64,000 bases of DNA from Lepisosteus oculatus (Eukaryota > Chordata > Actinopteri > Semionotiformes > Lepisosteidae). The translations under genes and the position numbers were made by a program. Shown here in pieces: positions 12,801 to 22,264 of the stretch. The stretch is from contig NC_090711.1 in the NCBI RefSeq assembly GCF_040954835.1, positions 14,193,001 through 14,257,000 on the forward strand, written 5' to 3'. Numbering within the stretch: the stretch's first letter is position 1; every line of letters starts with the position of its first letter. The notes beneath the pieces are model-generated. The model was not told the DNA's origin, searched no databases, and saw only the letters and a program-made list of their open reading frames with translations.

Positions 12801-15144
12801 AGGAGGAGCGGTACATCTATTCCTGTAAGCTCACAGGCGACTCTGGCGCGTTTCACTGTCCACCCAACCCCACTGGCCCGGCACCACCTTGACCATACAG
12901 CTTAATCTGTGCTCCGAGCCTGGGCAACATACAGGCAGAGCAGACAGCAGAGAAAGATATGGAAATATAAAGTTCATTTAATTTTGTTCAACCTTAATTT
13001 TGTGATTTTTGTGATTCTTGTGAGCTTGCAGAAAAGACATTTCATTGCCAGCAACTACTGCTGCACGCTGTATTGTTGTGCATTTGATAAATAAACTTTG
13101 ATTTGATTTATATCAAACACATAACTAGCCTGTAAATTCTGCAATTTCCCTCACGGGATCAATAAAGTATCTTTCTAATAGAATTCTGAAAATTCTTAAT
13201 AACTGTACACATTTATATACTGTTCTCATGCACCTTTAACAAGTTCACTGTGCCTACAGACAGACAGCCCAGGTACTGTTGTCTCTTTCATTACCTATAA
13301 TCAGGAAGGAAAGTGCTGTGGTCTGGTACACCACTGACAGAAAGACAAAGAAGCACAGCGGCAAAACAGCACTGCAGGAAAGAACAGCCTTACAAACAAC
13401 AAGAAAGATAAGTGTGGCAAGTTTCTTCTGTAAGAGTGTGGATCTGCATGGACTGCCTGAGCACCGGCAGAGCACTCCTTTCCTTAGCCAGGAAGCGAGC
13501 GGTGTGCTGGTGTGTCGTCATATCATAAGACAAGACTTCTTCGCTCTATACAAAGAAGAGTCTTTCCACTAAAGGGGCGGAGCAGTGGCTCTGTGGCTAA
13601 GGATCTGCGCCTGTGGCTGGAAGGTTGCCGGTTCAAATCCCGCAGCTGGCAGAGGAATCTTATTCTGTTGGGCCCCTGAGCAAGGCCCTTAACCCCAACT
13701 GCTCCAGGGGCGCTGTACAATGGCTGACCCCCAGCTCTGATCCCAAGCTTCTCTCCATGTCTGTGTGTCTCATGGAGAGCAAGCTGGGGTATGCAAAAAA
13801 GAAATTCCTAATGCAAGAAATTGTAAAGGGTTAATAAAGTGATGTTATATGTTATAAAGGGATAATAATTTAGTAGCCGTTTCGTTAGAACGCTAGTTCA
13901 GAACTTGAACCACTTCTGAGATCTCTTCAATACCAGACCTGATGAGCCTCAGGTGCTGAGCAGGGAGTGCAGTGGGAGTTGTGCTCCACTGTCACACTTA
14001 CAATTTGGCAAAAACAGACATTTCACGGTTGCTGGGAGCAGCCGGTGACAAACCTGCAGGTCCTCGCTCTCCTCCACAAAGAAGGCCTCCCCGTTGTCGC
14101 CCAGCTTCATGTGCAGCTCCACCGGCTCCCCATTGATCTCGATGTCCACCTGCAGGCCAGAGCCACCCGTTACTGAGCCCAAAGGGCTGGGTATACACAG
14201 CCGCTCTCAACCGGCGCCCACTCCCGGCGACTTCAAGCGGAGGCCATGACACCCCCTCCCAAAGAATACCCATCCTGGACAGGTGTGCTGGGATGGGGAG
14301 GAGGGAGCCCCCTGCTTGTGTCAGTGGGACCCTTTCACTGTCCTGCACTCCTTCACGCACACAGCCTGCGATCATTTCATATTAATGAGCAGGATAAATG
14401 AAAAAGTAGTACGAATAATTTTGTACAGGTTCCTCAAGAGCAGCAACGGTATTCAATGTCTAAAGAGATTAGCAATCATGTTATGGAAATCATGAATTTG
14501 GATGGATGGATGGATGGATGGATGGATGGATGGATGGATGGATGTTTGCCCGTTATACCCTCCGGCTTGTAGGGGCAGCAACATCCTGTTGCTGTTTCCG
14601 TAAACATGAGTTTTTTTCACGGGACAGGGTGGTTAGCCTTCTGCCCAACCTCCAACATGGAGGACCTGGCGCCCGACGTGGGACACGGACCCACTACCCT
14701 GAGAGGATGAGTCTCGTGCTCCACCAACAGAGCTAGTCGGCGTAATGAAATATGCTGCACTTAAACTCAAACTTTTACACAAGGCATGTTCAAACCGACA
14801 CTGAAGCTCTAGGGATGAGGATGAGAAGCCCTTCTATAAAGCAGGTCTGTGCTCCCCTGCCTGTCAGAGCTCTTTAGTCCCTCCCTGGTCTGGTCGGGTT
14901 CGGCCAGCGAGACTTGGACTGGACCGCGGACTCCCCCCCCCCCCTCACTCACCACCTTCTCGCGCGAGCGCAGCACCCCCAGCTTGCCGAAGCGCACGTG
15001 GAACGGCGAGCACTGCAGGGAGCCGTCGGGCTGCCGCACGACGAGGACGTCGATGCCGCCGGTCAGCGTGGCGGGGTTGAGCCCCCGGTACAGCTCCTTC
15101 ACGGTCACGAACACCGTCTCCGCCAGCTGGCCCACGTAGTTCAT
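750..15144 (-). CDS. lpin3: Lipin-3, partial (13 spliced coding exons; catalytic C-terminus beyond left edge)
   Basis: Lipins are Mg-dependent phosphatidate phosphatases (phosphatidate to diacylglycerol at the ER) and nuclear coactivators. Thirteen minus-strand exons join in one frame (2169 nt, 723 codons). All have AG acceptors and GT donors, and the phases agree at every junction. The protein opens [12 protein letters not shown], the N-Lip domain fills residues 1 to about 107, a basic nuclear-localisation run lies at 128-138, and Ser106 sits in a TSPI context like the insulin-responsive site of lipin-1. Residues 632-649 ([11 protein letters not shown] onward) are a conserved middle motif. 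LPIN3 is chosen over LPIN2 and LPIN1 because of [26 protein letters not shown] and WWFSWRRRD. The C-Lip/HAD domain with DxDxT is not in the window: the exon after 750 is not found in 1-749. This orthology comes from remembered family sequences, not a search. Confidence 0.93.
1691..1764 (-). CDS. lpin3: lpin3 coding exon 12 (short)
   Basis: 74 nt, phase 0 to 2, about 25 residues opening [11 protein letters not shown]. The opening is similar to PESKEGKS at the same place in LPIN2. Acceptor ttttttcag, donor gtgagc. It was found by frame and phase continuity between exons 11 and 13. Confidence 0.8.
2269..2548 (-). repeat. tRNA-derived SINE, copy a
   Basis: Minus-strand head with pol III A-box-like tggctaaggatctg and B-box ggttcaaatcc, central ggcccctaagcaagtccctt, and tail ending aattaagtgatcttatc. 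It lies in the lpin3 intron between exons 12 and 11. Confidence 0.85.
2703..2795 (-). CDS. lpin3: lpin3 coding exon 11
   Basis: 93 nt, phase 0 to 0, residues 623-653. It encodes [28 protein letters not shown] is the LPIN3-type ending (LPIN2 has WWFWRKR). Acceptor tgtgcag, donor gtacag. Confidence 0.95.
3180..3249 (-). CDS. lpin3: lpin3 coding exon 10
   Basis: 70 nt, phase 2 to 0. It encodes [19 protein letters not shown] then TLPK, invariant in the family. Acceptor ttttcag, donor gtactg. Confidence 0.94.
3502..3595 (-). CDS. lpin3: lpin3 coding exon 9
   Basis: 94 nt, phase 1 to 2. It encodes [18 protein letters not shown] and [12 protein letters not shown]. Acceptor gtttcag. Donor gtcagt, which splits the Lys codon completed by exon 10. 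Confidence 0.93.
3961..4536 (+). repeat. 5S rRNA-derived SINE, copy 1
   Basis: The head reads like 5S rRNA (gaagctaagcagg, then ggatgcgagacc) and carries the type-1 internal promoter boxes. The body contains ccagcagggggcgctcaccc. The tail is gtaaagcgctttgag then gcgctatataag, ending in (att)n. It is in the lpin3 intron between exons 9 and 8, antisense to the gene. Confidence 0.88.
5234..5421 (-). CDS. lpin3: lpin3 coding exon 8
   Basis: 188 nt, phase 2 to 1. It encodes [19 protein letters not shown] and [12 protein letters not shown]. The family motif is usually SLCGG; here the second Gly reads Arg. Acceptor gtttgcag, donor gtagcg. Confidence 0.93.
5991..6084 (-). CDS. lpin3: lpin3 coding exon 7
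   Basis: 94 nt, phase 1 to 2. It encodes [17 protein letters not shown] and [10 protein letters not shown], one of the most conserved lipin segments. Acceptor ccctcag, donor gtacgg. Confidence 0.95.
6623..7307 (-). CDS. lpin3: lpin3 coding exon 6 (long variable linker)
   Basis: 685 nt, phase 0 to 1, residues 246-473. It opens [12 protein letters not shown] with a conserved STHFRAIQ segment, as in other lipins. A long Glu/Ser/Pro/Gly-rich linker with no evident fold follows, ending KPESQEKKK. The linker is longer than I recall from mammalian lipins and explains most of the extra length. Donor gtacac. Confidence 0.9.
7667..9096 (+). mobile_element. hAT-family DNA transposon relic
   Basis: 15-bp perfect terminal inverted repeats, cagtggttctcaaac at 7667-7681 and gtttgagaaccactg at 9082-9096, are of the hAT/Charlie kind. 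They are flanked by 8-bp target duplications, ctctattt (7659-7666) and ctctaatt (9097-9104), with one difference. Inside, 8160-8575 encodes transposase fragments ([37 protein letters not shown]) as in ZBED-type hAT transposases, broken by a frame change near 8345-8369. Confidence 0.9.
8815..8940 (+). repeat. L2-type 3' tail inside the hAT element
   Basis: ctgtaaagcgctttgagaag, then ccacctttaaaaggtgctat, then aaataaagttta: the same tail as the L2 LINE of 27.2 kb. It is a short 5'-truncated retro-insertion within the transposon. Confidence 0.75.
10214..10322 (-). CDS. lpin3: lpin3 coding exon 5
   Basis: 109 nt, phase 2 to 0, ending at residue 245. It encodes [14 protein letters not shown] and [10 protein letters not shown]. 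The latter is the strongest local match to LPIN3 rather than LPIN2 (MEWTWGGFP). The acceptor tctag at 10323-10324 is the one that keeps frame; a nearer ttccag would shift it. Donor gtaagc. Confidence 0.9.
10400..10925 (-). repeat. 5S rRNA-derived SINE, copy 2
   Basis: This is the reverse complement of copy 1: (aat)n, then cttatatagcgcttttctgg, then the 5S head ending near ggctcacacctgctg. It lies in the lpin3 intron between exons 5 and 4, sense to the gene. Confidence 0.86.
10984..11091 (-). CDS. lpin3: lpin3 coding exon 4
   Basis: 108 nt, phase 2 to 2. It encodes [14 protein letters not shown], matching the lipin YPYSDGEW segment. Acceptor caacag, donor gtgagc. Confidence 0.9.
11385..11690 (+). 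repeat. LINE 3' end (CR1/L2/Rex group)
   Basis: Stop-rich sequence like the end of fish LINEs: aagaacagcttctaccc (the NSFYP segment), then a 3' UTR with tactgtctacattgtgtgg, ending attggacatatgacaataaa. It lies in the lpin3 intron between exons 4 and 3. Confidence 0.6.
11886..12115 (-). CDS. lpin3: lpin3 coding exon 3 (nuclear localisation signal)
   Basis: 230 nt, phase 0 to 2. It encodes LCTSPIP (Ser106) and the basic run [11 protein letters not shown] at residues 128-138. In lipins this region is both nuclear signal and phosphatidate-sensing polybasic region. A Ser/Glu-rich acidic tail follows. Acceptor ctcccgcag, donor gttagt. A 5S-derived SINE begins only about 27 nt upstream of the acceptor. 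Confidence 0.92.
12143..12580 (+). repeat. 5S rRNA-derived SINE, copy 3 (3' truncated)
   Basis: The head starts agctatatcaccctgcag and runs through the standard body. It stops before the tail, near gagcactttggctgctg. It is antisense to lpin3 and ends (at its own head) about 27 nt from the exon-3 acceptor. Confidence 0.85.
12985..13110 (+). repeat. LINE 3' tail (same family as 62.8-63.3 kb)
   Basis: gaaaagacatttcattgcc and ctgcacgctgtattgttgtg then taaataaactttgatttg. Nearly identical to the tail at 63180-63268. Confidence 0.75.
13574..13857 (+). repeat. tRNA-derived SINE, copy b
   Basis: ggggcggagcagtggctctg head, B box ggttcaaatcc, central gcccctgagcaaggccctta, and tail aattcctaatgcaagaaat then taataaagtgatg. 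It lies in the lpin3 intron between exons 3 and 2. The central block recalls V-SINEs (inference). Confidence 0.87.
14054..14149 (-). CDS. lpin3: lpin3 coding exon 2
   Basis: 96 nt, phase 0 to 0, residues 65-96. It encodes [18 protein letters not shown] and [13 protein letters not shown], the second half of N-Lip. Acceptor ctgcag, donor gtttgt. Confidence 0.95.
14500..14543. repeat. (GGAT)n microsatellite
   Basis: About eleven perfect ggat tetramers in the lpin3 intron between coding exons 2 and 1. They probably seeded from the 3' tail of a SINE of the type ending in gatggatgg. Confidence 0.9.
14953..15144 (-). CDS. lpin3: lpin3 coding exon 1 (start codon)
   Basis: The exon runs 15153-14953. 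The acceptor cctgcag precedes TCTCAGACC and the ATG at 15144-15142. It encodes residues 1-64, the start of N-Lip, through [19 protein letters not shown], and ends in phase 0 at a gtgagt donor. The nine bases before the ATG are 5' UTR, so at least one non-coding exon lies upstream. Confidence 0.95.
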
Positions 15145-15153
15145 GGTCTGAGA

Positions 15154-18100
15154 CTGCAGGAGAGGGCGAGGGGGTTCATGCAAACTGAGCCTGTGCTGCC
15201 GCGAGAGAGGGTTAGTACACACGCTCCTCCTGTCCCCAACGGGAAACACCCAGCGTGCAGCTCATTGACCACTGAGTGGGACTCCTCCAGACCCTTCACA
15301 GCCATCACCCTGCTGGGTCATCAGAGAATAAATTCGACCCTTTTACAGATTGTGCACAAAGTATCAAGCAGTTATGAAGAGCATGGTAGCTCTGACACAT
15401 CTTATGACTGGAGAGCATCTTAAAAAGCCTCTTTTCAGCCTGTCTTCACATAGATCTGGTGAGCATTGGATATGAGACCATTTCATACATTCTGTGTGCA
15501 GGACAGTGAGTCCCACTTCCTCCTGACAAGCTGGATGGAGATTTTCAGCTGTACAAAACAGCTCTGGAGTGTAAACCGGACGCAGGCAGAAAAAAACAAG
15601 TACCAATATAGTTTATAGAGGAACAGATTCAGTACTGATTGAACCATAGAGGATATGGCATTGCATCCAGGAGCAACGTTATTGAACCAACGCAAACATG
15701 TTGTTTCTGACCGTTAACATGAACAAAAAATACAATTTGAAGTGTGGGAAATCAAAAAGAAGCAGAAGAAAACAAAGGCATAGGTTAAGAAATCTTACCT
15801 GCACGTGTGCATTGGAGAATGAAAAAATTTACTTACTTTCTAACTAGCTCCTGCTGGCAGGCTTTCTGTCCATTACAGGGACTGAAGATGATATCCTATT
15901 GCATTAGCTTTAACCTTTGGATCCAGTTACACTCTGCAGTCCAGAAATCCCACTTCCCTGCAAGCAGCCAAGGTCTAACACTTATCTAGTATTTACAGCT
16001 GCATTCCAGGGAGGGCTAGCCCTGACCGCTGATGGACCTGGATCACAGCACACATACCTATGCCTCTCTCTAGGTGCTCCTGGGAGGGGACAGATCTTAT
16101 TTAAACAGCAGAATGATGCAAGGCTTTGTGTGTTCCTCTTTGAAAGGTCAGAACTTCCAGCCCTCTGCATTACGACTGCTGTAGATCTGTGATCATTTAT
16201 TACTGGAGGAAAAGATGCAGAAAAACAACCTAAGCACATCATCTTAGCTCATGTTGCTGAACAGAACAGAATTGTCAGCTAGTAGACAAGCCTCAGTCTC
16301 AGATGGTATCTCTGGTATCTATCTATGGCAACACCTCTTCTTTCTCTTAAAGACAGTAGGTTTTCCAGTAGGCACTATGGTACAGCAGATATTATACAAG
16401 GCTACTACTGTCTATAGTCAAAAAGGAGTGTTCCAAGTTAACAAGTTGACTTGTTCACACAGTTGCATTTAAAAAGGTGGCTCCTAGGTGCCGATCTGAA
16501 CATAGTGGACAAAAAGGGTCTGGATATGTAGCAACGAAAGAGGTAGGAGGAGAAGGGAAACCTGTGGGTATCCCCCTGACTACAGAAAGGACTGGAACCA
16601 CTATCCCCAGTGAACCCTCACAACACAGTACAAAGGGATGTACACTAATTCTTACCCAGAAGAGCACACAACACAGTTGTTAAAACAGAAGGAGTGTCAT
16701 ATTCTTAAAAGTAAAAACTCCTATGTGACATAATTGAGGAGCACAAACTCATCACAACACTCCACAACGTACGATCGGATTTTACTTAGAACATGAAACT
16801 GCTGCCATTCGAACGCATGATTCTAGTTCACTAAAGTCTCCATCTCACGGGACAAGAGAGCCTTTCTGAAGACTACCAGAGCTCACAGAAGCATCAGCAC
16901 CACACGCTGACACACCTGGAGACAGGACAGACGCACTGAGGAACCACACAGTGGATTTGTCTGCCCTGGGCAGCTCCCTGTGCAGTAACTTTCTTGAGTA
17001 AGGGCTGCAGGCCTGATCGCAGCCAAAGTAAACACAATGTCACATCAACATACTTCGAACACCTGTAATTAATCTCTTTCTGGGGATTCTTTGTAATTTG
17101 TGTTTTAATGATTCTATCAATGAATTTCATTTGGTTTACACTGCTGCATAGTGCAGTGTTGCAATTTAGAGCTCATCACTAGGAATGCCAGTCACAAAAA
17201 TATATAATAGATATACAGCATGTGTAAGACACTGTGGCCAAACAGGTGCTGTTTGTTGTTTCGAATTGCTTCAGGAGTTACAGGCTCATGTTTCATGCTG
17301 GCTGTCATCATTTGTAGGGCAGCAGAATGGTGCAATGTTCAGGTTTCTGGATTCATAACTGGAAGGTTGTGGGTTCTTACCCCAGGGGAGACACTGCTGA
17401 TGTGCCCTTGAGCAGGCCACCTCACACAAATTACTCCAGTAAGTCGTAAGTACATCGTATAAATCAGTAAAGAAAGTGAATGTAAGAGTTAGACTTGTAA
17501 GGAAAGGAAGGCAGTGGGTTTGAATCCCAGGTGCGACTTTGGATAAATACCAAATCATCAAATAAATGAAAGACAATAAATAAAAAAAAACTAAAAAGAA
17601 CCCTGGCAAAAGACAAAGGGTGTCAGTTGTCAGGCACCTGGTATCCAGCCGGTCACAGGTTGGCGACTGTAGCTTCAGTAACTAATACACAAGGGATCTC
17701 CAAAACAGCAGGCTTGAAACCTGCAAATAACGTGCAGCAGTTTCTTTTAGATAGAATGAACAGAAACCCTTGGGAGATAAGACAACAAGAACGTTATTTG
17801 TTTTCTTGGATGGCATCACAGCAGACAGAAAAAGTACTCCTGAAGCCAGCAGGAAACTTCAAACCTGCTGGTCAGACCCTGTTTTGATACAAGCTGTCAT
17901 CACAACCTGGGTTTGTAATTTGTAACTGGTACATAGGTCAAAGTTTAGATTAAAGGCAGACAGGCAGAAAGTCCTAGATTTTAGTCTCTTACATTTTTAA
18001 ATGACGTGCTAAGCATGATCTGAAAAGATCTGCATGTAAGTGTAGCTATAGATGGGCATCTTTCAATTTTCAATTTTCATCCTCATGTGTTTCAGGAAGA

Positions 18101-18299
18101 ACCCTTCTCTAGTCTCACCACACATTTCATTTTAAATCAGTTTTTACTGTGCTGACAGTACAACAGGGCCAACAACTGCAAATGATCATTTCAACCCATT
18201 AAGGCAAACGAAACAAAGCAGACTAGGACTTGGTACACAAATCAAACAGCCACCTGAGTCTGACCTCACAGCTCAAGCCTGAAGAGCATCATGCTGCAT
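15154..18299. other. Upstream of lpin3 start exon: no gene seen
   Basis: Presumed first intron of lpin3. Only the V-SINE-like copy at 17.3 kb is recognisable. Confidence 0.5.
17316..17575 (+). repeat. V-SINE-like tRNA-derived SINE
   Basis: The head has ggcagcagaatggtgcaatg, and the B box is in ctggaaggttgtgggttc. The centre is cccttgagcaggccacctc, and the end is gactttggataaataccaaa, the typical V-SINE terminus (gtcgctttggataaa). It is distinct from copies a-d. Confidence 0.7.
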
Positions 18300-19590
18300 T
18301 CAAGCTTCACAGCTAAAGGGCAGATGAAGACCTTTCTGCACTCCAAGCAGATGAGGTGGCCAGAAGAAAAGAAAGCCTGTTTCCTTTTTCGAAAAAGGTG
18401 GACACCCTCTGCAACTTAAGACAACCCTCGCTGTCCTGCAGGAAAATAAGATCACCACGGAGAAGCAGTGAAGCTGAAAATAAACCCGAAAGCTGCTGAG
18501 CTGCTTACCCACAGCGAGGGGTGCAGGGACTCGTTCCCCACGACGCTCTGTCCCTGGGTCCCCCCAGCTGCCATCAGAGGACAACACTCCCAGCATTCCC
18601 CACTGCGGCGCTCCCGGGTGTTGACAAGGCCTCTCTGGGTCTCGCTTGCTATAATCGGGGACCAGCTCCTCACAGGGCGCTACATCAAGTGACCCTAATC
18701 GCTTGGCCCCCAGACCCTCCTTTTCTCTGATGCCTCCGTTGCGGTGAACGTCTCCCACGCCCCCCCCTGCTTTTCTCCCTTTCCTCGAGATCTGCGAACT
18801 CCCCAGGCCAGCGCCGCGCTGGTGGTCTCCGGGCTGTGCTGTGTCCCCCCCGCCACCCTGGGCCTGTCTCTCTGGCTGCAGCCCCACTGCGCTGAGAGAG
18901 TGAGAGAGTGGGAGAGCGAGAGAGAGGGGCCCAGCACATTCACACACAGCCCCTGCCCACCCACCCCCCTCCCAGCTCTGTGCATTCACACTTCCTCTCG
19001 TGCTGCACATGACAGCTTGACCGCCGCTTGCAAGCCAGCAGTTTCTAAATAAATCGGGCACTTTTGCACCCAGCGGCCTCACGGGGCTTTTATAAAAAGC
19101 CGCGCAACCAAACACCGTGTACATGTGGCGTGTGGCACCTCCGATCGTGGGGTGCCAGAGGGAGGAGGAGCTGTCCTTGACCACGAGGGTGGCAGGCAGG
19201 TAGAGTATCTGGATCCCATTACGGGCACAGGAAGGAAGACAGGTGTGTGAGTGTGTGTGTGGGGGCGGGGGGATACAGGACTGAGAAAGTGCCCCTGTTG
19301 GGGAATCCGATTTTCTCACCAATGGGCAGAGCTGTGTGAGGAATCGTCGGGTAGAAAGGCAGATGTGAACGAGTACAAAACTGACTGGAATGGTCCCGGG
19401 CAGCAGTGCTGTGCCCCTCCGCTGCTGGCTCACCCGGGGCTTCTGGCTGGTGCGAGCTTTTTTTTTTTGTTGTTGTTGTCCCGTTTGTGTACAGACACAG
19501 TGCTCAGTTAAAGGATCTGCAGCAGGCAGCACTTTCAGAGTCCAGCTGCAAAGCCCCGAATCAGTGGAGTCAGCTGGTGTGCGGGGGGAG
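18300..19590. other. GC-rich block in presumed lpin3 intron 1, palindromic TATA
   Basis: The block is Ser/Pro-codon rich and open in several frames on both strands, but it has no recognisable domain. At 19086-19098 a palindromic ctttttataaaag gives a TATA box on both strands. An alternative lpin3 promoter is possible, but I see no first exon with a donor. Confidence 0.3.
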
Positions 19591-19602
19591 AGAGAGAGAG
19601 AG

Positions 19603-20318
19603 CTCGGACAGACGGGGAGAGGGCAGGACAGAGACACCGACAGCGGGAGAGGGAGAGAGCTCGGACAGACGGGGAGAGGGCAGGACAGAGAGACCGACAG
19701 CGGGAGAGGGAGAGAGCTTGGACAGACAGGGAGAGGGCAGGACAGAGAGACCGACAGCGGGAGGGAGAGAGCTCGGACAGACAGGGAGAGGGCAGGACAG
19801 AGACACCGACGGCGGGAGAGGGCAGGACAGAGACACCGACAGCGGGAGAGGGAGAGAGCTCGGACAGACAGGGAGAGGGCAGGACAGAGAGACCGACAGC
19901 GGGAGAGGGCAGGACAGAGAGACCGACAGCGGGAGGGGGAGAGAGCTCGGACAGACAGGGAGAGGGCAGGACAGAGAGACCGACAGCGGGAGAGGGAGAG
20001 AGCTCGGACAGACAGGGAGAGGGCAGGACAGAGAGACCGACAGCGGTAGAGGGAGAGAGCTCGGACAGACAGGGAGAGGGCAGGACAGAGAGACCGACAG
20101 CGGGAGGGGGAGAGAGCTCGGACAGACAGGGAGAGGGCAGGACAGAGAGACCGACAGCGGTAGAGGGAGAGAGCTCGGACAGACAGGGAGAGGGCAGGAC
20201 AGAGAGACCGACAGCGGGAGAGGGAGAGAGCTCGGACAGAGAGACCGACAGCGGGAGAGGGAGAGAGCTCGGACAGACAGGGAGAGGGCTGGACAGAGAG
20301 ACCGACAGCGGGAGGGGG
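19603..20318. repeat. 57-bp GA-rich minisatellite (about 12 units)
   Basis: Units start ctcggacagac at 19603, 19660, 19717, 19772, 19859, 19946, 20003, 20060, 20117, 20174, 20231 and 20268. Most are exactly 57 bp. Two are about 87 bp because a ~30-bp part is doubled, and one is 37 bp. The plus strand is almost purely purine apart from ctc, gac and ccg. 57 is a multiple of three, so every frame stays open; the 300-690-codon frames here are by-products. Confidence 0.95.
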
Positions 20319-20736
20319 GGGGTCGGTTTTAGCCTGCTGTTGAGGTGTTGCCGCAATCAAATAAAAAAAGCCTGCGGAGTGTAAGAGGAAGAGGAGGTTC
20401 TGTCTGTGCTTGGCTGAGAAGCCAAAGGGGCGAAGCTTCCTCCTGAGGCATTACAACCGAGCGCCAAGGGAGAACCCACCCTGAGAGAGACCTGCTGTGA
20501 CAAACACAGGCGGTAATGTGGTGGACCGTGCTGTCACGGACCTGAACCTCTCTCTATGAGCGCATTCACTACCAGGCCAAAACGCGAAACACCCGATCTG
20601 ACATTAAAAGGGCACAGCACCCCACACTGACAGCCCAGCACCCCTGTATGACCTGAACCAGTCATCTTGGAGAAATGCACCGAAAGATCAGAGAATTCAG
20701 ATATTACTGAATCCATTCCCAAACACCATATCAAAC

Positions 20737-20822
20737 CAAGGAACAATTAAAGGTTTACTCCATGCTGAGAAGAGAAGAAAGGAAGCACAACGTTTCGGCT
20801 GTGGAGCCTTCTTCCGGTGCGA
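20737..20822 (+). repeat. Half copy of the 61.5-kb inverted-repeat element
   Basis: aaaggtttactccatgctga, gagaagaaaggaagc and acgtttcggctgtggagcc are the left arm only. Confidence 0.75.
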
Positions 20823-20889
20823 GGATGTGGCTATACCATATCTGACAAAAGTGAGAAATTCGGCTTGAAATCAAGAATTAAAAATATAA

Positions 20890-21493
20890 AAACTAAATCG
20901 CTGCACCATCGAGAGCACAGGAATCACCGTGCGGTATGGCAACACCTCTTCCCGAGAAAGAAAGGCACTGCAGAGAATGGTCAATATGGCCCAGAAGATC
21001 ATCGGCTGTGGTCTCACCGAGATTAAACAGCTCTATGAGGACCGCTGCCGTGGTAGAATTCTGGCCATCACAGAGGACAGTCACCACCCCGGGCATGAGC
21101 TCTTCACCCCACTGCCCTCAGGCAAGAGATATAAGAGCATACGGACACTTACCACTAGATTCTTCAATAGCTTCTACCCACAAGCAGTGAGATAGGCGAA
21201 CACATTTAGCCAACCCCCTTGGACCACACCTACACCATCACCATCTACCTCTTTATGATTTCTTATTTATTGTACATCTCCAGTCATTGTTTACACGTCT
21301 GTATTGTTTACATTCAAACTGTCTACATGTTTACTTGTACACTGTCTACTTTTTGTTTGTATATTGTCTTGATGCACTGTTTGCACTTTGTGTTTTTACA
21401 CTTGTTTTACAATCGAGAGACTTTCTGTAAGAATTCCATTGTAACAGTACATGTACCGGTTACATATGGCAATAAAGTTCAAGTTCAAGTTAA
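20890..21493 (+). mobile_element. LINE fragment, reverse transcriptase C-terminus and 3' UTR
   Basis: Encodes YGNTSSRERKALQRMVNMAQ, then KIIGCGLTEIKQLY, GHELFTPLPSGKRY and RFFNSFYPQAVR with a stop. This is the terminal segment of CR1/L2/Rex-group LINEs. It has a short 3' UTR and a tail caataaagttcaagttc repeat. It is 5' truncated, as normal for LINEs. Confidence 0.82.
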
Positions 21494-22116
21494 AGCACAG
21501 GAAAGCTAAAGCAGACAGCAATAGCCCTTGAAAGGCACTGTGAGAACTGCCAAATTGGACACAAACAAATCGAACGATGCAGGTTTGTACCTCAAATACT
21601 GTGAGAAGGCGAAATGGTACAAACGCCCTTTATGTAAAACAAAATGCAAACTTAAACAGGCAATTCACAGTAATCAGAGTCAAAAACCCCAAACTGCTTC
21701 TGGAAAAACTGGACCCCTCTAACTCTGATCCTGGACTGGTGCTCTCCAGGACGTGTGATGGGTAGCTTTTAAATCACCGATTTACCAAGAACTGAAAAAT
21801 ATTCCCATTATCAATTAAAAAGGTGGGGTTGCCAATTAAGTCATTTAGAGGTCATCTAGGATCAAAATCAGAATATCCATCAAGGGCCAGCACTTCCTTC
21901 ATTCAAACATTACTCCCTTAATTGATCAACTGCTTTCAACAAGTGATCCTGATCTTGAATAACAGGCGATTTAGGGTCACCTGTAAGAATAGAGGGAATA
22001 CTTTGGGCCATGGCTGGACACCCCGAATTTATTTGCCATGTGTACATGTACATTGGGATTCTTATTTATGCTGTTCTCTGGGGATGTGCACATTACAGAA
22101 CAGTAAATAATAAGTA

Positions 22117-22210
22117 ATGGAACAGATAAAGGTCTACTCCATGTTGAAAGTAAAAGAAAAGAGAATAAGCAGCTTTTAGCATGGAATAGACCTTTACCTG
22201 TTCCTTTGCA
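22117..22210. repeat. Short palindromic copy of the 61.5-kb element
   Basis: aatggaacagataaaggtct at one end and agacctttacctgttccttt at the other form a hairpin with the middle lost. Confidence 0.75.
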
Positions 22211-22264
22211 GCCTATGCAAGCTGACCGTTCCCTACTCGAACTTCTTCAACCAATAAATACTGA

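Noticed and set aside
18300..20360. A 686-codon minus-strand open frame, the longest in the window
   Set aside because: Two thirds is the 57-bp minisatellite, whose unit is divisible by three, so stops cannot accumulate. The rest has no domain or splice context. The plus-strand 308- and 219-codon frames are the same artefact.
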